DNA from: DAOTXL01 sp034435455
Lineage (GTDB): Bacteria; Chloroflexota; Anaerolineae; JAAYZQ01
Reading direction: 5' to 3'
NCBI GenBank assembly: GCA_034435455.1
Contig: DAOTXL010000094.1
Coordinates: forward strand, 62,001-126,000
DNA length: 64,000 nt
Part shown: piece by piece, positions 32,001 to 40,332 of the stretch
Layout: every line of letters begins with the position of its first letter
Position numbering within the stretch: the first letter of the stretch is position 1
Made by a program: the position numbers and the translations under genes
Notes under the pieces: model-generated
Database searches by the model: none
The model's input: only the letters and a program-made list of their open reading frames with translations
What the model was told of the DNA's origin: nothing

Positions 32001-35000
32001 GGCCCAGCGCAGCGAGTTCAGGATGGCGTCGCGCAGGGCATCCTGCTCCAGGCCGGCCACAAAGGTCTGGGCCAGGAAGTTGAGGGGAAAGCGGGGGGCC
32101 CAGACGACGTGGCGACGGTGTTCCCGGTCGTACCTCTGCTTCTGGGTAAAATGGCTGGCCAGCAGATGTTCGGCGAGGGTGGCCCAGGATGTGTCGGCCA
32201 GAGGGGAATGCTCTGCGGCGGCCTCGATGTCGGCCAGTTGGCGTTGCGCCCACTTGTCATATTCGTGGGCCACGGCCAGGTCCAGGAGCTTTTCCACATC
32301 GGGGACTTCCAGGTGAACCAAGTCGTTGAGCTGGCGAAGCAAGCCCACCAGGTCGGCGCGACCGCCCCGTTTGCCCTCGGCGACCGATTCGCGCAGGCGC
32401 TCCAGGTCACGGCGCAGGCGTCCCCCCTCCTGCTCCACGGCGTCCAGGTATTGGCCGATCAGTTCATCCAGGCCGACGCCCAGGAGGTGGCCCACCAGCC
32501 GGTCCAGCCGGCCAAAGTCCAGGTGGCTGGCCCCTTTGACGGCTGTGACAAAGGCCAGCACCTGGTCAGAGTCGGGGTGGGCGGGCACGGTCCACGCGGC
32601 CAGCCGTTGGGCGGCGTCGGCATCGCGCGGTTGTTTGACCGCCAGCTCCAGGACGCGTTGCATCTCCTCTGCCAGCCTGGACGCCGACAACCAGGCCGGC
32701 CCCACCCGGTCCAGGCGGAGGTCGGCAGGCAATCGGATCTGGATGCGGTCCATCATCCCGGCCAGGGTCTGGCGGTGGAACTCGACTTCGACCTGCGCCA
32801 GCCAGTGGTCGCGCAGGTCATCCAGGTCGGCGGTCAGGAGGTGGGCCGGGGTGCTGAGTTTCAGGGGGAAGGTACGGCTCAGGTGTTGCTCCAGCCGTCG
32901 GGCCTCGGTGGCCTGGCCCCGCTCTTCCATCAACTGCAGCCAGTCGTCGATCTTTTCGTCGAGCAGCGCCCGGTAGCGGTCCAGCCGTTCCTCATACTTG
33001 TCGAGGGTATCGCCGGCCACTTCGCTCACGATGTGGCGGATTTGGGCGCCATAGTCGGCGGCGGCCTGCTGGGCAGCCTGGCGCAGCGTCTGCTGCACCT
33101 GGTGGAGGGGCTGATCGGCCAGTTGATCCGCCAGGAAGCTGATGGTAAAGGGGGGAAAGGCGGTCAGGCCGGAGCCGGGCGAGAAGGAGAGGGGTCCCTG
33201 GAAGGGGGCGGTGGGCGCCGGCAGGAGGAGGGGCACCACGTCGTCCAGGGTGGCAAACAGCAGGTGGCGCCGGGCAGGGTCCTGGCCGTACCGTTCGACA
33301 TACTCATCCACCTGCCGTTCGAGCATCCGCTGCACTTCGGGCCGCAGGTCGTCGGCCTGGAGGATGCGCAGCCGCTCGCCATAGATCGTCTCGCGCTGCC
33401 GGTTCAGCACGTCATCGTATTCCAGCAGGTGCTTGCGGATGTCAAAGTTGTAGCCCTCGACCGAGGTTTGGGCCCGTTCGATCGTTCTGGACACCAGGCT
33501 ATGTTCGATGGGAAAATCGTCGCCGATCTGTTCCATCAGCTTGCCCAGCATCTCGCGGCGGCCAAAGCGGCGCATCAGGTCGTCTTCCAGCGACAGGTAA
33601 AAGCGGGAAGAGCCCGGCTCGCCCTGCCGGCCGGAGCGCCCGCGCAGTTGATTGTCTATGCGGCGGGCCTCGTGGCGCTCGGTGCCCAGGATGTGCAGGC
33701 CGCCGACGGCCAGCACCTGCTCACGGCGTCGGGCGTATTGGGGGGCCACCTCGGCGATGGCGCTATCCATCTGGGCCGGCGTGGCCTGGAACGGGTCCAG
33801 CCCGCGCGCCCGCAGGGCCAGGTGGGCGCGGTGGATCACCTCGTCGGACAGTTCGCCACCGAGTTTGATGTCTACGCCGCGGCCGGCCATGTTGGTGGCG
33901 ATGGTCACCGCCCCCGGTTCGCCGGCGCGGGCGATGATGCTCGCCTCGCGGGTGTGCTCCTTGGCGTTCAGCACCTGGTGGGCGATCCCCTCGCGGAGGG
34001 CACGCTCCAGGGCCTGGCGGGCGGCCCCCTCGGCGGGGAGTTTCAGATAGGCGGCGATCCACTCCAGGTTCTCCTCAGAGAGGATATTGGGGTCCAGGCC
34101 CACGTCGCGCATCAACCGCCGCCAGGCGAGGGGGTTCATCGTCTCCAGGCTGGCGTTCAGGACCTCCCGCAAACCGGCGCGTTCCTGTTTGTCCAAATCG
34201 GCCTCTTGCAGGGCGTAGGCTACGCGGGGGGCCACCGCGGCCATTTGCAGCCGTTCGCCGGAAAGCCGGGCGCTCAGCCGCTCCGACATCTCCACCGACG
34301 TGGTGCCCACCAGCACCGGCTGGCCCCGGCTGTGGCAGAACAGAATTTCGCGGGCCACGGCGCGGAGTTTGGCTTCCTCGGTGCGATAGACCACGTCAGG
34401 ATGGTCCACGCGGATCATCGGCTTGTGGGTGGGAATGACCACCACGTCCAGGCCGTAGATTTTGTAAAACTCTTCCGCCTCGGTAGCCGCCGTGCCGCTC
34501 ATGCCGGCCAGCTTTTTGTACATGCGGAAATAGTTCTGGATGGTGATGGTGGCCGAGGTCACATCGCGGGGGCGGATAGGCACCCCCTCCTTGGCCTCGA
34601 TGGCCTGGTGCAGCCCTTCGCTCAGGCGGCGGTCGGGCATCAGCCGCCCGGTATGCGGGTCCACCAGGATGATCTGTTTACGCTGCCGGATATAGTCGTG
34701 GCCCTCCTGGAACAGGACCTGGGCTTTGAGGGCCTGCTCCATATAGTGGACGTAGCGGTAGTTGGCTTCGTCGTAGATATTTTCGATGCCGGTTTCCTGC
34801 TCCACCAGGGCCAGGCCGGCGTCGGTGAGAAAGACGCTGCGCTCCTTCTCGTCCAGCTCATAATGGACACCCTGTTCCAGCTTGCGGGCGATGGCCGCAA
34901 AGCGGCTGTACTCCTCGACCGGCTCGTCCGACGGCCCGGAGATGATGAGGGGGGTGCGGGCCTCATCAATAAAGATATTGTCCACCTCGTCCACGATGGC

Positions 35001-35672
35001 GTAGTAGAGGGGGCGCTGGACGCGGTGGGCCAGGGACAGGGCCAGGTTGTCGCGCAGGTAGTCAAAGCCGAATTCGTTGTTGGTGCCATAGGTCACGTCG
35101 GCAGCATAGGCTTCCCGGCGGGGCACCGGGCGCAGGCCGGGGTAGGGGTCGCGCTGGTATGTCGGATCGTAGAGGTAGGCCGGCTGGTCATAGCCCGACT
35201 GGAGGAGGCCCACGCTCAGGCCCAGGAAATGATAGATCGGCCCCATCCACAGGCTGTCGCGGCGGGCCAGGTAGTCGTTCACGGTCACCAGGTGGACGCC
35301 ACGCCCCAGCAGGGCGTTCAGGTAGACCGGCAGGGTGGCCACCAGGGTCTTGCCCTCGCCGGTTTTCATCTCGGCTACCTTGCCCTGGTGCAGCACGATG
35401 CCGCCGATGAGCTGCACGTCAAAAGGACGCATGTCCACAGTCCGCTTGGCGGCTTCGCGCACCGCGGCAAAGGCCGGCACCAACAGGTCATCCAGCTCCT
35501 CGCCGGCGGCCACCTGCGCCCGGAAGCGGTCGGTCAGGGCGCGGAGTTCGGCATCGGTGCGCCGTTCCATCTCCGGCTCCAGGGCGTTGATGGCCTCTAC
35601 CAACGGCTGGAGCCTGCGGATTTCTCTCTCGTTGGGGTCGCCAACGACCTTGCTAAGCAGTCCTTTGAGCAT
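29091..35672 (-). CDS. secA: Giant SecA translocase ATPase with ~1300-residue repeat insertion
   Basis: The frame encodes 2193 residues; SecA is usually 800-1100. Residues 1-~800 are canonical: Walker A TGEGKT (104-109), DEVD (228-231), TIQNYFRMYKKLAGMSGTA, TNMAGRGVDIKLGG, and QLRGRSGRQGEPG. A ~100-residue insert in NBD2 precedes IAHQVLNAKEHTREA. The helical scaffold is then interrupted from about 810 to 2117, and its end resumes at 2120 (LLYTISRLWIDYLTDIEDLR, YGQRDPLVEYKRKAF) to the C-terminus. The C-terminal Cys-rich zinc motif is absent. The insert is helical, Leu/Arg/Asp-rich and largely repeats of ~63 residues. No internal stop or frameshift is seen. It is the only secA in the window. 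Confidence 0.93.
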   Translation of the reverse strand: MLKGLLSKVVGDPNEREIRRLQPLVEAINALEPEMERRTDAELRALTDRFRAQVAAGEELDDLLVPAFAAVREAAKRTVDMRPFDVQLIGGIVLHQGKVAEMKTGEGKTLVATLPVYLNALLGRGVHLVTVNDYLARRDSLWMGPIYHFLGLSVGLLQSGYDQPAYLYDPTYQRDPYPGLRPVPRREAYAADVTYGTNNEFGFDYLRDNLALSLAHRVQRPLYYAIVDEVDNIFIDEARTPLIISGPSDEPVEEYSRFAAIARKLEQGVHYELDEKERSVFLTDAGLALVEQETGIENIYDEANYRYVHYMEQALKAQVLFQEGHDYIRQRKQIILVDPHTGRLMPDRRLSEGLHQAIEAKEGVPIRPRDVTSATITIQNYFRMYKKLAGMSGTAATEAEEFYKIYGLDVVVIPTHKPMIRVDHPDVVYRTEEAKLRAVAREILFCHSRGQPVLVGTTSVEMSERLSARLSGERLQMAAVAPRVAYALQEADLDKQERAGLREVLNASLETMNPLAWRRLMRDVGLDPNILSEENLEWIAAYLKLPAEGAARQALERALREGIAHQVLNAKEHTREASIIARAGEPGAVTIATNMAGRGVDIKLGGELSDEVIHRAHLALRARGLDPFQATPAQMDSAIAEVAPQYARRREQVLAVGGLHILGTERHEARRIDNQLRGRSGRQGEPGSSRFYLSLEDDLMRRFGRREMLGKLMEQIGDDFPIEHSLVSRTIERAQTSVEGYNFDIRKHLLEYDDVLNRQRETIYGERLRILQADDLRPEVQRMLERQVDEYVERYGQDPARRHLLFATLDDVVPLLLPAPTAPFQGPLSFSPGSGLTAFPPFTISFLADQLADQPLHQVQQTLRQAAQQAAADYGAQIRHIVSEVAGDTLDKYEERLDRYRALLDEKIDDWLQLMEERGQATEARRLEQHLSRTFPLKLSTPAHLLTADLDDLRDHWLAQVEVEFHRQTLAGMMDRIQIRLPADLRLDRVGPAWLSASRLAEEMQRVLELAVKQPRDADAAQRLAAWTVPAHPDSDQVLAFVTAVKGASHLDFGRLDRLVGHLLGVGLDELIGQYLDAVEQEGGRLRRDLERLRESVAEGKRGGRADLVGLLRQLNDLVHLEVPDVEKLLDLAVAHEYDKWAQRQLADIEAAAEHSPLADTSWATLAEHLLASHFTQKQRYDREHRRHVVWAPRFPLNFLAQTFVAGLEQDALRDAILNSLRWAVEQREQTWGHQELQRWEQLTLDDLEETTRDSLLRYLGEQQLGEYRDRLVEELPADLEARLQFLLAVRQLEKQNLRLGDLPQADRLLARLGQALEEQVLGTPIRELDAALQEQIHHYLGQAGLLDDPQARQEFLHRPIRDWDEHTRDEVAAFLGQRFIAAHQDRPVADLPDPAREVVMAHLQARRAFVDEEQVQRFLVHGRLGDLPPDRQQEALLYLARARLDRLSRRKISNLDIKTRQVVIDSLQRQGLFTDPARRDALLASPLDDLRPEVREGFARFLARQQYAAGLACLDTDARRQVVDRLKRSGVLSDPDRMGALSGRRLGELDGNLAAQIREELIGRLQADLATRTMEELPAEVRRLVHQALDEQDYFVDQEKVHWYERKTLAQLPGELLRGLEQHLGHLRLAEMATVPFRILPADTQSTLLAFLDGEGLVADRAERLRLTQVGSLAELDEQVRRAVALHLGRQWLVEIRSQRPSNLPDRERALVWTYLRDQGYFADGFKEELFPYQRLDEFEAETRRTVEQAVVDRLTSALERQPIGELPADVQAAIHARLGETDYFVDQDRLRQVEELPLASLPADLQPEVEAALGEHLLADLNTTPVAALPPETQAALWRYLDEIGYFVDESRRSHFLERRLADLVGEHREAVAHDLARQLAADIGDRPVAELDDELRQGLREALEGVGHFENAGERAPGGGLGGQPLGTLLEAGPAGRRRREELDLLAIRFGQVQLAAWSEKPLLDLPPAEREAILAHLQARHRFLDRDRFDRLQNQRLGDLQPDLRQELIAALRQQQADRLRQQRLSALGQELRRALYQALREEGMPLPDGGEGQMRTLRRQKVGDLEPDLYHALLRDLGQQAVAGWGATRFQDLPPEQRAWLSAYLGRQIMGRIERQVLLYTISRLWIDYLTDIEDLRRGIGLEAYGQRDPLVEYKRKAFELFEDLSHNIRRTVVRSLFRQMPQPVQAS
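29520..31645 (-). repeat. ~63-residue protein repeats inside SecA
   Basis: Within the SecA insert, a unit opens with [GD]-[YL]-[FLV]-x-D and continues with an RL-x-x-L segment, a long helix and a P-x-x-x-LP pattern. Unit starts fall near residues 1344, 1406, 1472, 1531, 1593, 1656, 1720, 1782, 1846, 1909 (degenerate), 1986 and 2049, a period of about 59-77. Examples of unit openings: GLLDDPQARQEF, RAFVDEEQVQRF, GLFTDPARRDAL, DYFVDQEKVHWY, DYFVDQDRLRQV, GYFVDESRRSHF. The copies have diverged at the DNA level, so the array is not recent. Confidence 0.8.
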
Positions 35673-35709
35673 CTATATCCCATCAGCTATCGGCGATTGG
35701 TCAGGGTCT

Positions 35710-35738
35710 ATTATACCACAAAGCTGTACCCCTGGCTA
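35710..35738 (-). promoter_or_regulatory. secA promoter with extended -10
   Basis: Minus strand: TAGCCA (35733-35738), 17 bases, TATAAT (35710-35715), with TGG just before the -10 (extended -10). The leader to ATG 35672 is about 30 nt. Confidence 0.75.
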
Positions 35739-35856
35739 CTCCTGGGCCCCGGTGAACTGGAAAAGGGGAGGACCGATCCCGGCGCGGCGCTGTTCCCTCG
35801 CTCCCTCCCCCGGACGATGGTCCGGCAGGTGTTCGAAGGATCGGCGCAATGGATAC

Positions 35857-35885
35857 TTGACAAGCGGCGCAATTTGTGGTAATAT
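35857..35885 (+). promoter_or_regulatory. Sigma70 promoter of the PadR-Mrp iron cluster
   Basis: TTGACA (35857-35862) and TAATAT (35880-35885) are 17 bases apart, divergent from the secA promoter 120 bp away. The start is predicted near 35892. Confidence 0.85.
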
Positions 35886-35888
35886 AGT

Positions 35889-35910
35889 CATAGGTGCAAA
35901 ATGCACATAG
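35889..35910 (+). promoter_or_regulatory. Candidate PadR autoregulatory operator
   Basis: An imperfect palindrome, CATAGGTGCA-AAA-TGCACATAG (core GTGCA 35894-35898 / TGCAC 35902-35906), covers the predicted transcription start of the PadR-type gene. PadR proteins commonly bind such sites in their own promoters. Confidence 0.5.
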
Positions 35911-35936
35911 ATGAAGAACAAGAGGAGATACGGACC

Positions 35937-36329
35937 ATGCCGCGTGGCCATCACGGCTGGCGGGGGGGGGCGTCGGGCCAGGTTTGCCCACGGCGCATCC
36001 ATCGCTTCCTGGAGCCGTGCCTGTTGCTGCTGTTGCACCACCAACAGGCCCACGGCTACGAACTGCTGGATGAATTGAAACGCCTTGGGTTCGGTGAGGA
36101 CCAGGTGGAGCTGAGCACGGTCTACCGCATCCTGCGGAACCTGGAGGAGCGTGGCTTTGCTGTCTCGCATTGGGATACCGGCCATGTCGGCCCGGCCCGC
36201 CGCCGGTACAACATCACCGACGCGGGCGATCGCTACCTGGCCCAGTGGGTCGAGGACCTGCAGGAGACCGACCGGCTGCTCCACCGCTTTCTGGACCGGT
36301 ACAATGCCCACATGGAGGTCCACCGATGA
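35937..36329 (+). CDS. PadR-family transcriptional regulator
   Basis: A 130-residue winged-helix regulator. ATG 35937 with AGAGGAGAT upstream is preferred; ATG 35901 would sit only 9 nt from the predicted mRNA start. Motifs: FLEPCLLLLLHHQQAHGYEL, VELSTVYRILRNLEERGFAV, and RRRYNITDAGDRYLAQW. PadR proteins repress neighbouring genes in response to a ligand. First gene of the iron/Fe-S cluster and probably its regulator. Its stop overlaps an upstream in-frame start of the Mrp gene (ATGA). Confidence 0.9.
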   Translation: MPRGHHGWRGGASGQVCPRRIHRFLEPCLLLLLHHQQAHGYELLDELKRLGFGEDQVELSTVYRILRNLEERGFAVSHWDTGHVGPARRRYNITDAGDRYLAQWVEDLQETDRLLHRFLDRYNAHMEVHR

Positions 36330-36361
36330 GCAAGTTTTCAGAGAACAGAGGAGAGTCTGGA

Positions 36362-37447
<1,086 letters not shown>

Positions 37448-37496
37448 TGGTTCAGGTTGAGAAAGGACGATAAACAACAGAAAGGAGGTGAAAAAT

Positions 37497-37817
37497 ATGC
37501 CAGCAGGAGATGGAACCGGCCCCTTCGGTATGGGTCCCAGGACCGGTCGGGGCATGGGCTACTGTGGCGGGTATGCTTCGCCGGGCTGGGCGAACCCGGG
37601 ACCGGGCCGCCGCTTCTTTGGCCGCGGCGGTGGTCACGGGTGGCGGCACTGGTACTACGCCACGGGGCTGCCCCGCTGGGCGCGGTGGGGTGTTCCCCCG
37701 GCCTATGCGCCACCGTCCCGCGAGCAGGAGCTCGAGGCGCTCAGGGGCGAAGCGGAGTGGCTGAAAGAACGGCTCGATGCCATCAACCGGCGGATGGATG
37801 AGCTGAGCCAGGAATAA
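37497..37817 (+). CDS. DUF5320-type Gly-rich protein
   Basis: A 106-residue protein starting at ATG 37497 behind AAAGGAGGTGAAAAAT. The N-terminus MPAGDGTGPFGMGPRTGRGM is the typical DUF5320 signature, then a Gly/Arg/Trp-rich region and a C-terminal coiled coil (EQELEALRGEAEWLKERLDA). Such proteins occur beside NifX-like and MinD ATPase genes in anaerobes; the biochemical role is unknown. Confidence 0.88.
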   Translation: MPAGDGTGPFGMGPRTGRGMGYCGGYASPGWANPGPGRRFFGRGGGHGWRHWYYATGLPRWARWGVPPAYAPPSREQELEALRGEAEWLKERLDAINRRMDELSQE

Positions 37818-37944
37818 CAGGGGGCCGGGAAGCAGAGCAGGGGCAGGCCGACAAGGGGCAAGGCTCGTCGCCCGTCCCCGCTCTCACCACCGCCCCACAG
37901 GCAGATGGCCCCTGGATTATACCACGGGCAAGGAGATCGATCAA

Positions 37945-38370
37945 GTGAGGATAGTGATTTCTTCGCAGGGTGACGACCTGGATGCACCGGCCAGTCCGTT
38001 GTTCGGTCGTTGCCCAACCTACCTGTTCGTCGAAACCGAGACGATGGAGTTCGAGGCGCTGCCCAACCCGGCGGTGAGCCAGGGCGGGGGCGCAGGCGTC
38101 CAGGCCGCCCAGTTTGTGGTGAACCACGGCGCCAGGGCGGTGTTGAGCAGCAACCTGGGGCCGAACGCCTTTGGCGTGCTGCAGGCAGCCGGCATCCCGG
38201 CCTACCTGGTGCCGGGGGGCACGGTCCGCCAGGCGGTGGAGGCGTTCAAGGCCGGCCAACTCGAACCGATGGCCGGAGCCAACGTTATGGCCCACGCCGG
38301 AACAACCGACCGCGAACTCCGGCGAGGGGGAGGTGGGGGTGTCCAGGCCGGCCCCTCACCCCGACCCTGA
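37945..38370 (+). CDS. NifX/NifB-associated dinitrogenase cofactor-type protein 1
   Basis: A 141-residue protein with GTG start 37945 behind AAGGAGATCGATC. The RNase H-like NifX fold is seen from MRIVISSQGDDLDAPASPLF, the FGRCP motif and GGTVRQAVEAFKAG. The family binds Fe-Mo cofactor intermediates in nitrogen fixers. No nitrogenase genes are seen here, so the role is probably in iron or cluster handling. The last ~17 residues (Gly-rich, then GPSPRP) are encoded by a CTCACCCC-type repeat and are probably not functional. Confidence 0.87.
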   Translation: MRIVISSQGDDLDAPASPLFGRCPTYLFVETETMEFEALPNPAVSQGGGAGVQAAQFVVNHGARAVLSSNLGPNAFGVLQAAGIPAYLVPGGTVRQAVEAFKAGQLEPMAGANVMAHAGTTDRELRRGGGGGVQAGPSPRP

Positions 38371-38469
38371 TCTCAAAAGGAGCCCTGCGCAGGACACTCA
38401 GGAACCTGCGCCGGCAACGGACCGAGAGGATGGTCAGGATCAAACCACTGAAAAGAGAGGATTAGACCA

Positions 38470-38862
38470 ATGCGCATTGCCGTTTCTGCCGACACCAAGA
38501 ACGGCCTGGACAGCATCGTCAGCTCCCACTTTGGACGCTGTCCTTACTTTGTCCTGGTGGACCTGGAAGGCCGACAGGTCACAGGAATCCGCGAGGTGGA
38601 CAACCCTTACTACGGCAACCACCAACCGGGACAGGTCCCGGCCCTGATCTTCAGCCTGGGGGCGAATGTGATGCTCACCGGTGGCATGGGGGGGCGGGCG
38701 ATCCTGTTCTTCCACCAGCATGGCATCGAAGGGGTGACCGGGGCCTGCGGCACCGTGCGCCAGGCGGTAGAGGGATATCTGGACGGAAACCTCCACAGCG
38801 CTGCCCCGTGCCAGGAGAGCCGGGAACATGGGCATGGGGAGATCCCGGCCAGGGGGGAGTAG
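38470..38862 (+). CDS. NifX/NifB-associated dinitrogenase cofactor-type protein 2
   Basis: A 130-residue paralogue of the previous protein. MRIAVSADTKNGLDSIVSSH is followed by FGRCPYFVLVDLEG, MLTGGMGGRAILFF, and GACGTVRQAVEGYLDG. The His-rich end (CQESREHGHGE) could bind metal. It starts at ATG 38470, 99 nt after the first copy. Reported in the literature mainly in association with MinD-like ferredoxin ATPases, as here. Confidence 0.9.
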   Translation: MRIAVSADTKNGLDSIVSSHFGRCPYFVLVDLEGRQVTGIREVDNPYYGNHQPGQVPALIFSLGANVMLTGGMGGRAILFFHQHGIEGVTGACGTVRQAVEGYLDGNLHSAAPCQESREHGHGEIPARGE

Positions 38863-38975
38863 TCGGGATGCACAGGAAAGGGGTTGTCAAAGAGGCCAGT
38901 TGGGACCACCCTTGGGGGAACCCAACCAACCTGAGGGGGCCCAGGCGGCCAGAGAAGTCGGGATAGGAGGAGGTC

Positions 38976-39188
38976 ATGGGCAGAGGAAAAGGACAGGGAC
39001 AAGGACAGGGCCAGGGCGGCGGCCGCGGTCAGGGCCAGGGGCCGGGCCGCATGGGGGGACCCAAGGCCGCCGGCCCGGGTGGCTATTGCGTTTGTCCGGC
39101 ATGTGGACACAAGGTGCCGCACCAGGCCGGGCAACCGTGCTATAGCCTCACCTGCCCCCAGTGCGGTGCGACGATGGTGCGGGAGTGA
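38976..39188 (+). CDS. Small zinc-ribbon protein
   Basis: A 70-residue protein with start ATG 38976 behind GATAGGAGGAGGTC. The first half is a Gly/Gln/Arg low-complexity segment (GQGQGQGGGRGQGQGPG), the second half carries CVCPACGHKVPH and CPQCGATM, four Cys pairs fitting one zinc ribbon. Such proteins recur in NifX/MinD clusters of anaerobes. Function unknown. Confidence 0.8.
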   Translation: MGRGKGQGQGQGQGGGRGQGQGPGRMGGPKAAGPGGYCVCPACGHKVPHQAGQPCYSLTCPQCGATMVRE

Positions 39189-39313
39189 GAAACGGCGGAT
39201 CCCGGATCGCCGGGGATGCCGGTTGAAGCGCGCCCGGGTGAAGGGGGGAACCGTTTACCTTCGAGGGAGCAGAGCGGATCGCCACAAGGGCCGGGACCTA
39301 TCCGAGGACGGGG

Positions 39314-39362
39314 GTAGGACGGCCTTTCCAGGCCGTCCGGGCAGGCTGAAAGCCTGCCCTAC
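39314..39362. repeat. REP-like double-hairpin repeat
   Basis: It contains the same two stems as 18120-18169 (GGACGGCCT/AGGCCGTCC and GGCAGGCT/AGCCTGCC) in the same orientation and with near-identical sequence. Translation of such repeats gives spurious AGFQPARTAWKGRPT-type peptides. Confidence 0.85.
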
Positions 39363-39412
39363 AGGTTTTCGGATAGGGTCGGAGGGTTGACGATAGAAAG
39401 GAGATCCTGAAC

Positions 39413-40108
39413 ATGGCTGAGGAGAGGGATGGATGTGTCAAACCGGTAGCGGGACCGTTGGTTTCCGCGCCACCCCCTGCTGAAAAAGCAGGGACGAAAG
39501 AGGAGGTTCCCATGACAATCGCGCGGACGGGCCGAGAGGCCCCGGACTTTGAGGCTACGGCTTACATCGCAGGCCAGGGATTCAAGAACATCAAGCTGTC
39601 GGACTATCGCGGCAAGTGGATCGTGCTATGCTTCTACCCAGGCGACTTTACCTTTGTTTGACCGACAGAATTGGCGGCAGTTGCCGCCAGGTACGACCAG
39701 TTCAAGGCACTGGGCGTCGAGGTTCTGTCGGTCAGCACCGACAGCCGCTTTGTGCACAAGATCTGGCAGGAAGAGGAGCTGTCCAAGATGGTGGAAGGCG
39801 GCGTCCCCTTCCCCATGCTCTCCGACGGCGGTGGGCGGATCGGCACGGTGTACGGGGTATACGACGAGGCGGCGGGTGTGGACGTCCGCGGCCGCTTTAT
39901 CATCGATCCCGATTTCATCATCCGGGCCACCGAAGTGCTCACCCCCGAAGTGGGCCGCAACCCGGACGAACTGATCCGCCAGATCAAGGCCTTCCAGCAC
40001 AACCGGGCCACGGGCGAGGTGATGCCTTCCGGCTGGCAGCCGGGGGACAAGACCCTCAAACCGGGCCCTGCTCTGGTAGGCAAAGTCTGGCAGGAGTGGA
40101 AACCCTAA
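39413..40108 (+). CDS. Selenoprotein peroxiredoxin (Sec at the peroxidatic position)
   Basis: One AhpC/TSA-type peroxiredoxin of 231 residues is interrupted by an in-frame TGA at 39659-39661. Before it the protein reads KWIVLCFYPGDFTFV, after it PTELAAVAARY; the family consensus here is FTFVCPTE, so the TGA sits at the peroxidatic Cys and encodes Sec83. A hairpin follows at the distance expected for a bacterial SECIS. The usual resolving Cys (VCP) is Met (EVMPSGW), so this is a 1-Sec type enzyme. The start ATG 39413 follows AAAGGAGATCCTG; ATG 39512 behind AGGAGG is an alternative that would drop the N-terminal Cys8 segment. It would reduce peroxides. Selenocysteine genes must lie outside the window. 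Confidence 0.9.
39662..39689 (+). promoter_or_regulatory. Candidate bacterial SECIS hairpin
   Basis: TGGCGGC (39672-39678) pairs perfectly with GCCGCCA (39683-39689) around an AGTT loop, beginning 11 nt after the UGA codon. Bacterial SECIS elements sit directly downstream of the UGA and often expose G and U in the loop, as here. Confidence 0.75.
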
Positions 40109-40198
40109 ATGCTCCATCGGCGATCCGATCCCTGCTCCCTCCCTATGGCATTGTCCTGCAAACGCCCGCGCCATTCGCGCGACGGCTCGCCCGCCCGC

Positions 40199-40322
40199 AG
40201 GGTGGTTTCTTGACCTCACCCCTTTTCCTCCCGATCCCTTCCCCGGCCCTCCCCCAGAGCGAGGGAAGGAGCAAGAGAGAGGAAGGGGGGTGGGGGGATG
40301 GGGTGAGGTCAAAGCCACCCTT
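40199..40322. repeat. CTCACCCC-type long imperfect inverted repeat
   Basis: GGGTGG...TTGACCTCACCCC (40199-40221) and GGGGTGAGGTCAA...CCACCC (40300-40320) are inverted copies. The interior is purine/pyrimidine-rich (TTCCTCCCGATCCC vs GAGGGAAGGAGC) and can fold further. A degenerate relative lies at the 3' end of the first NifX-like gene (around 38325-38372). No gene in the gap. Confidence 0.65.
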
Positions 40323-40332
40323 GAAATAGACC

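Noticed and set aside
29091..35672. Intein or integrated mobile gene in secA
   Set aside because: No splicing motifs, homing endonuclease or transposase motifs are seen. The inserted sequence is made of regular helical repeats with the same base composition as the rest.
30597..35882. Plus-strand frame of 1761 codons opposite secA
   Set aside because: Antisense of secA. The minus-strand frame has conserved SecA motifs at both ends, so the plus frame is a shadow.
37945..38862. Nitrogen fixation genes
   Set aside because: Only NifX-like proteins are present. NifHDK, NifE/N and NifB are absent, and these small proteins are common in non-fixing anaerobes.
39413..39661. Short 82-codon peroxiredoxin fragment followed by a separate 145-codon frame (pseudogene reading)
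   Set aside because: Both parts are in the same frame, the only stop is a UGA exactly at the catalytic Cys position, and a hairpin follows, so selenocysteine fits better than a broken gene.
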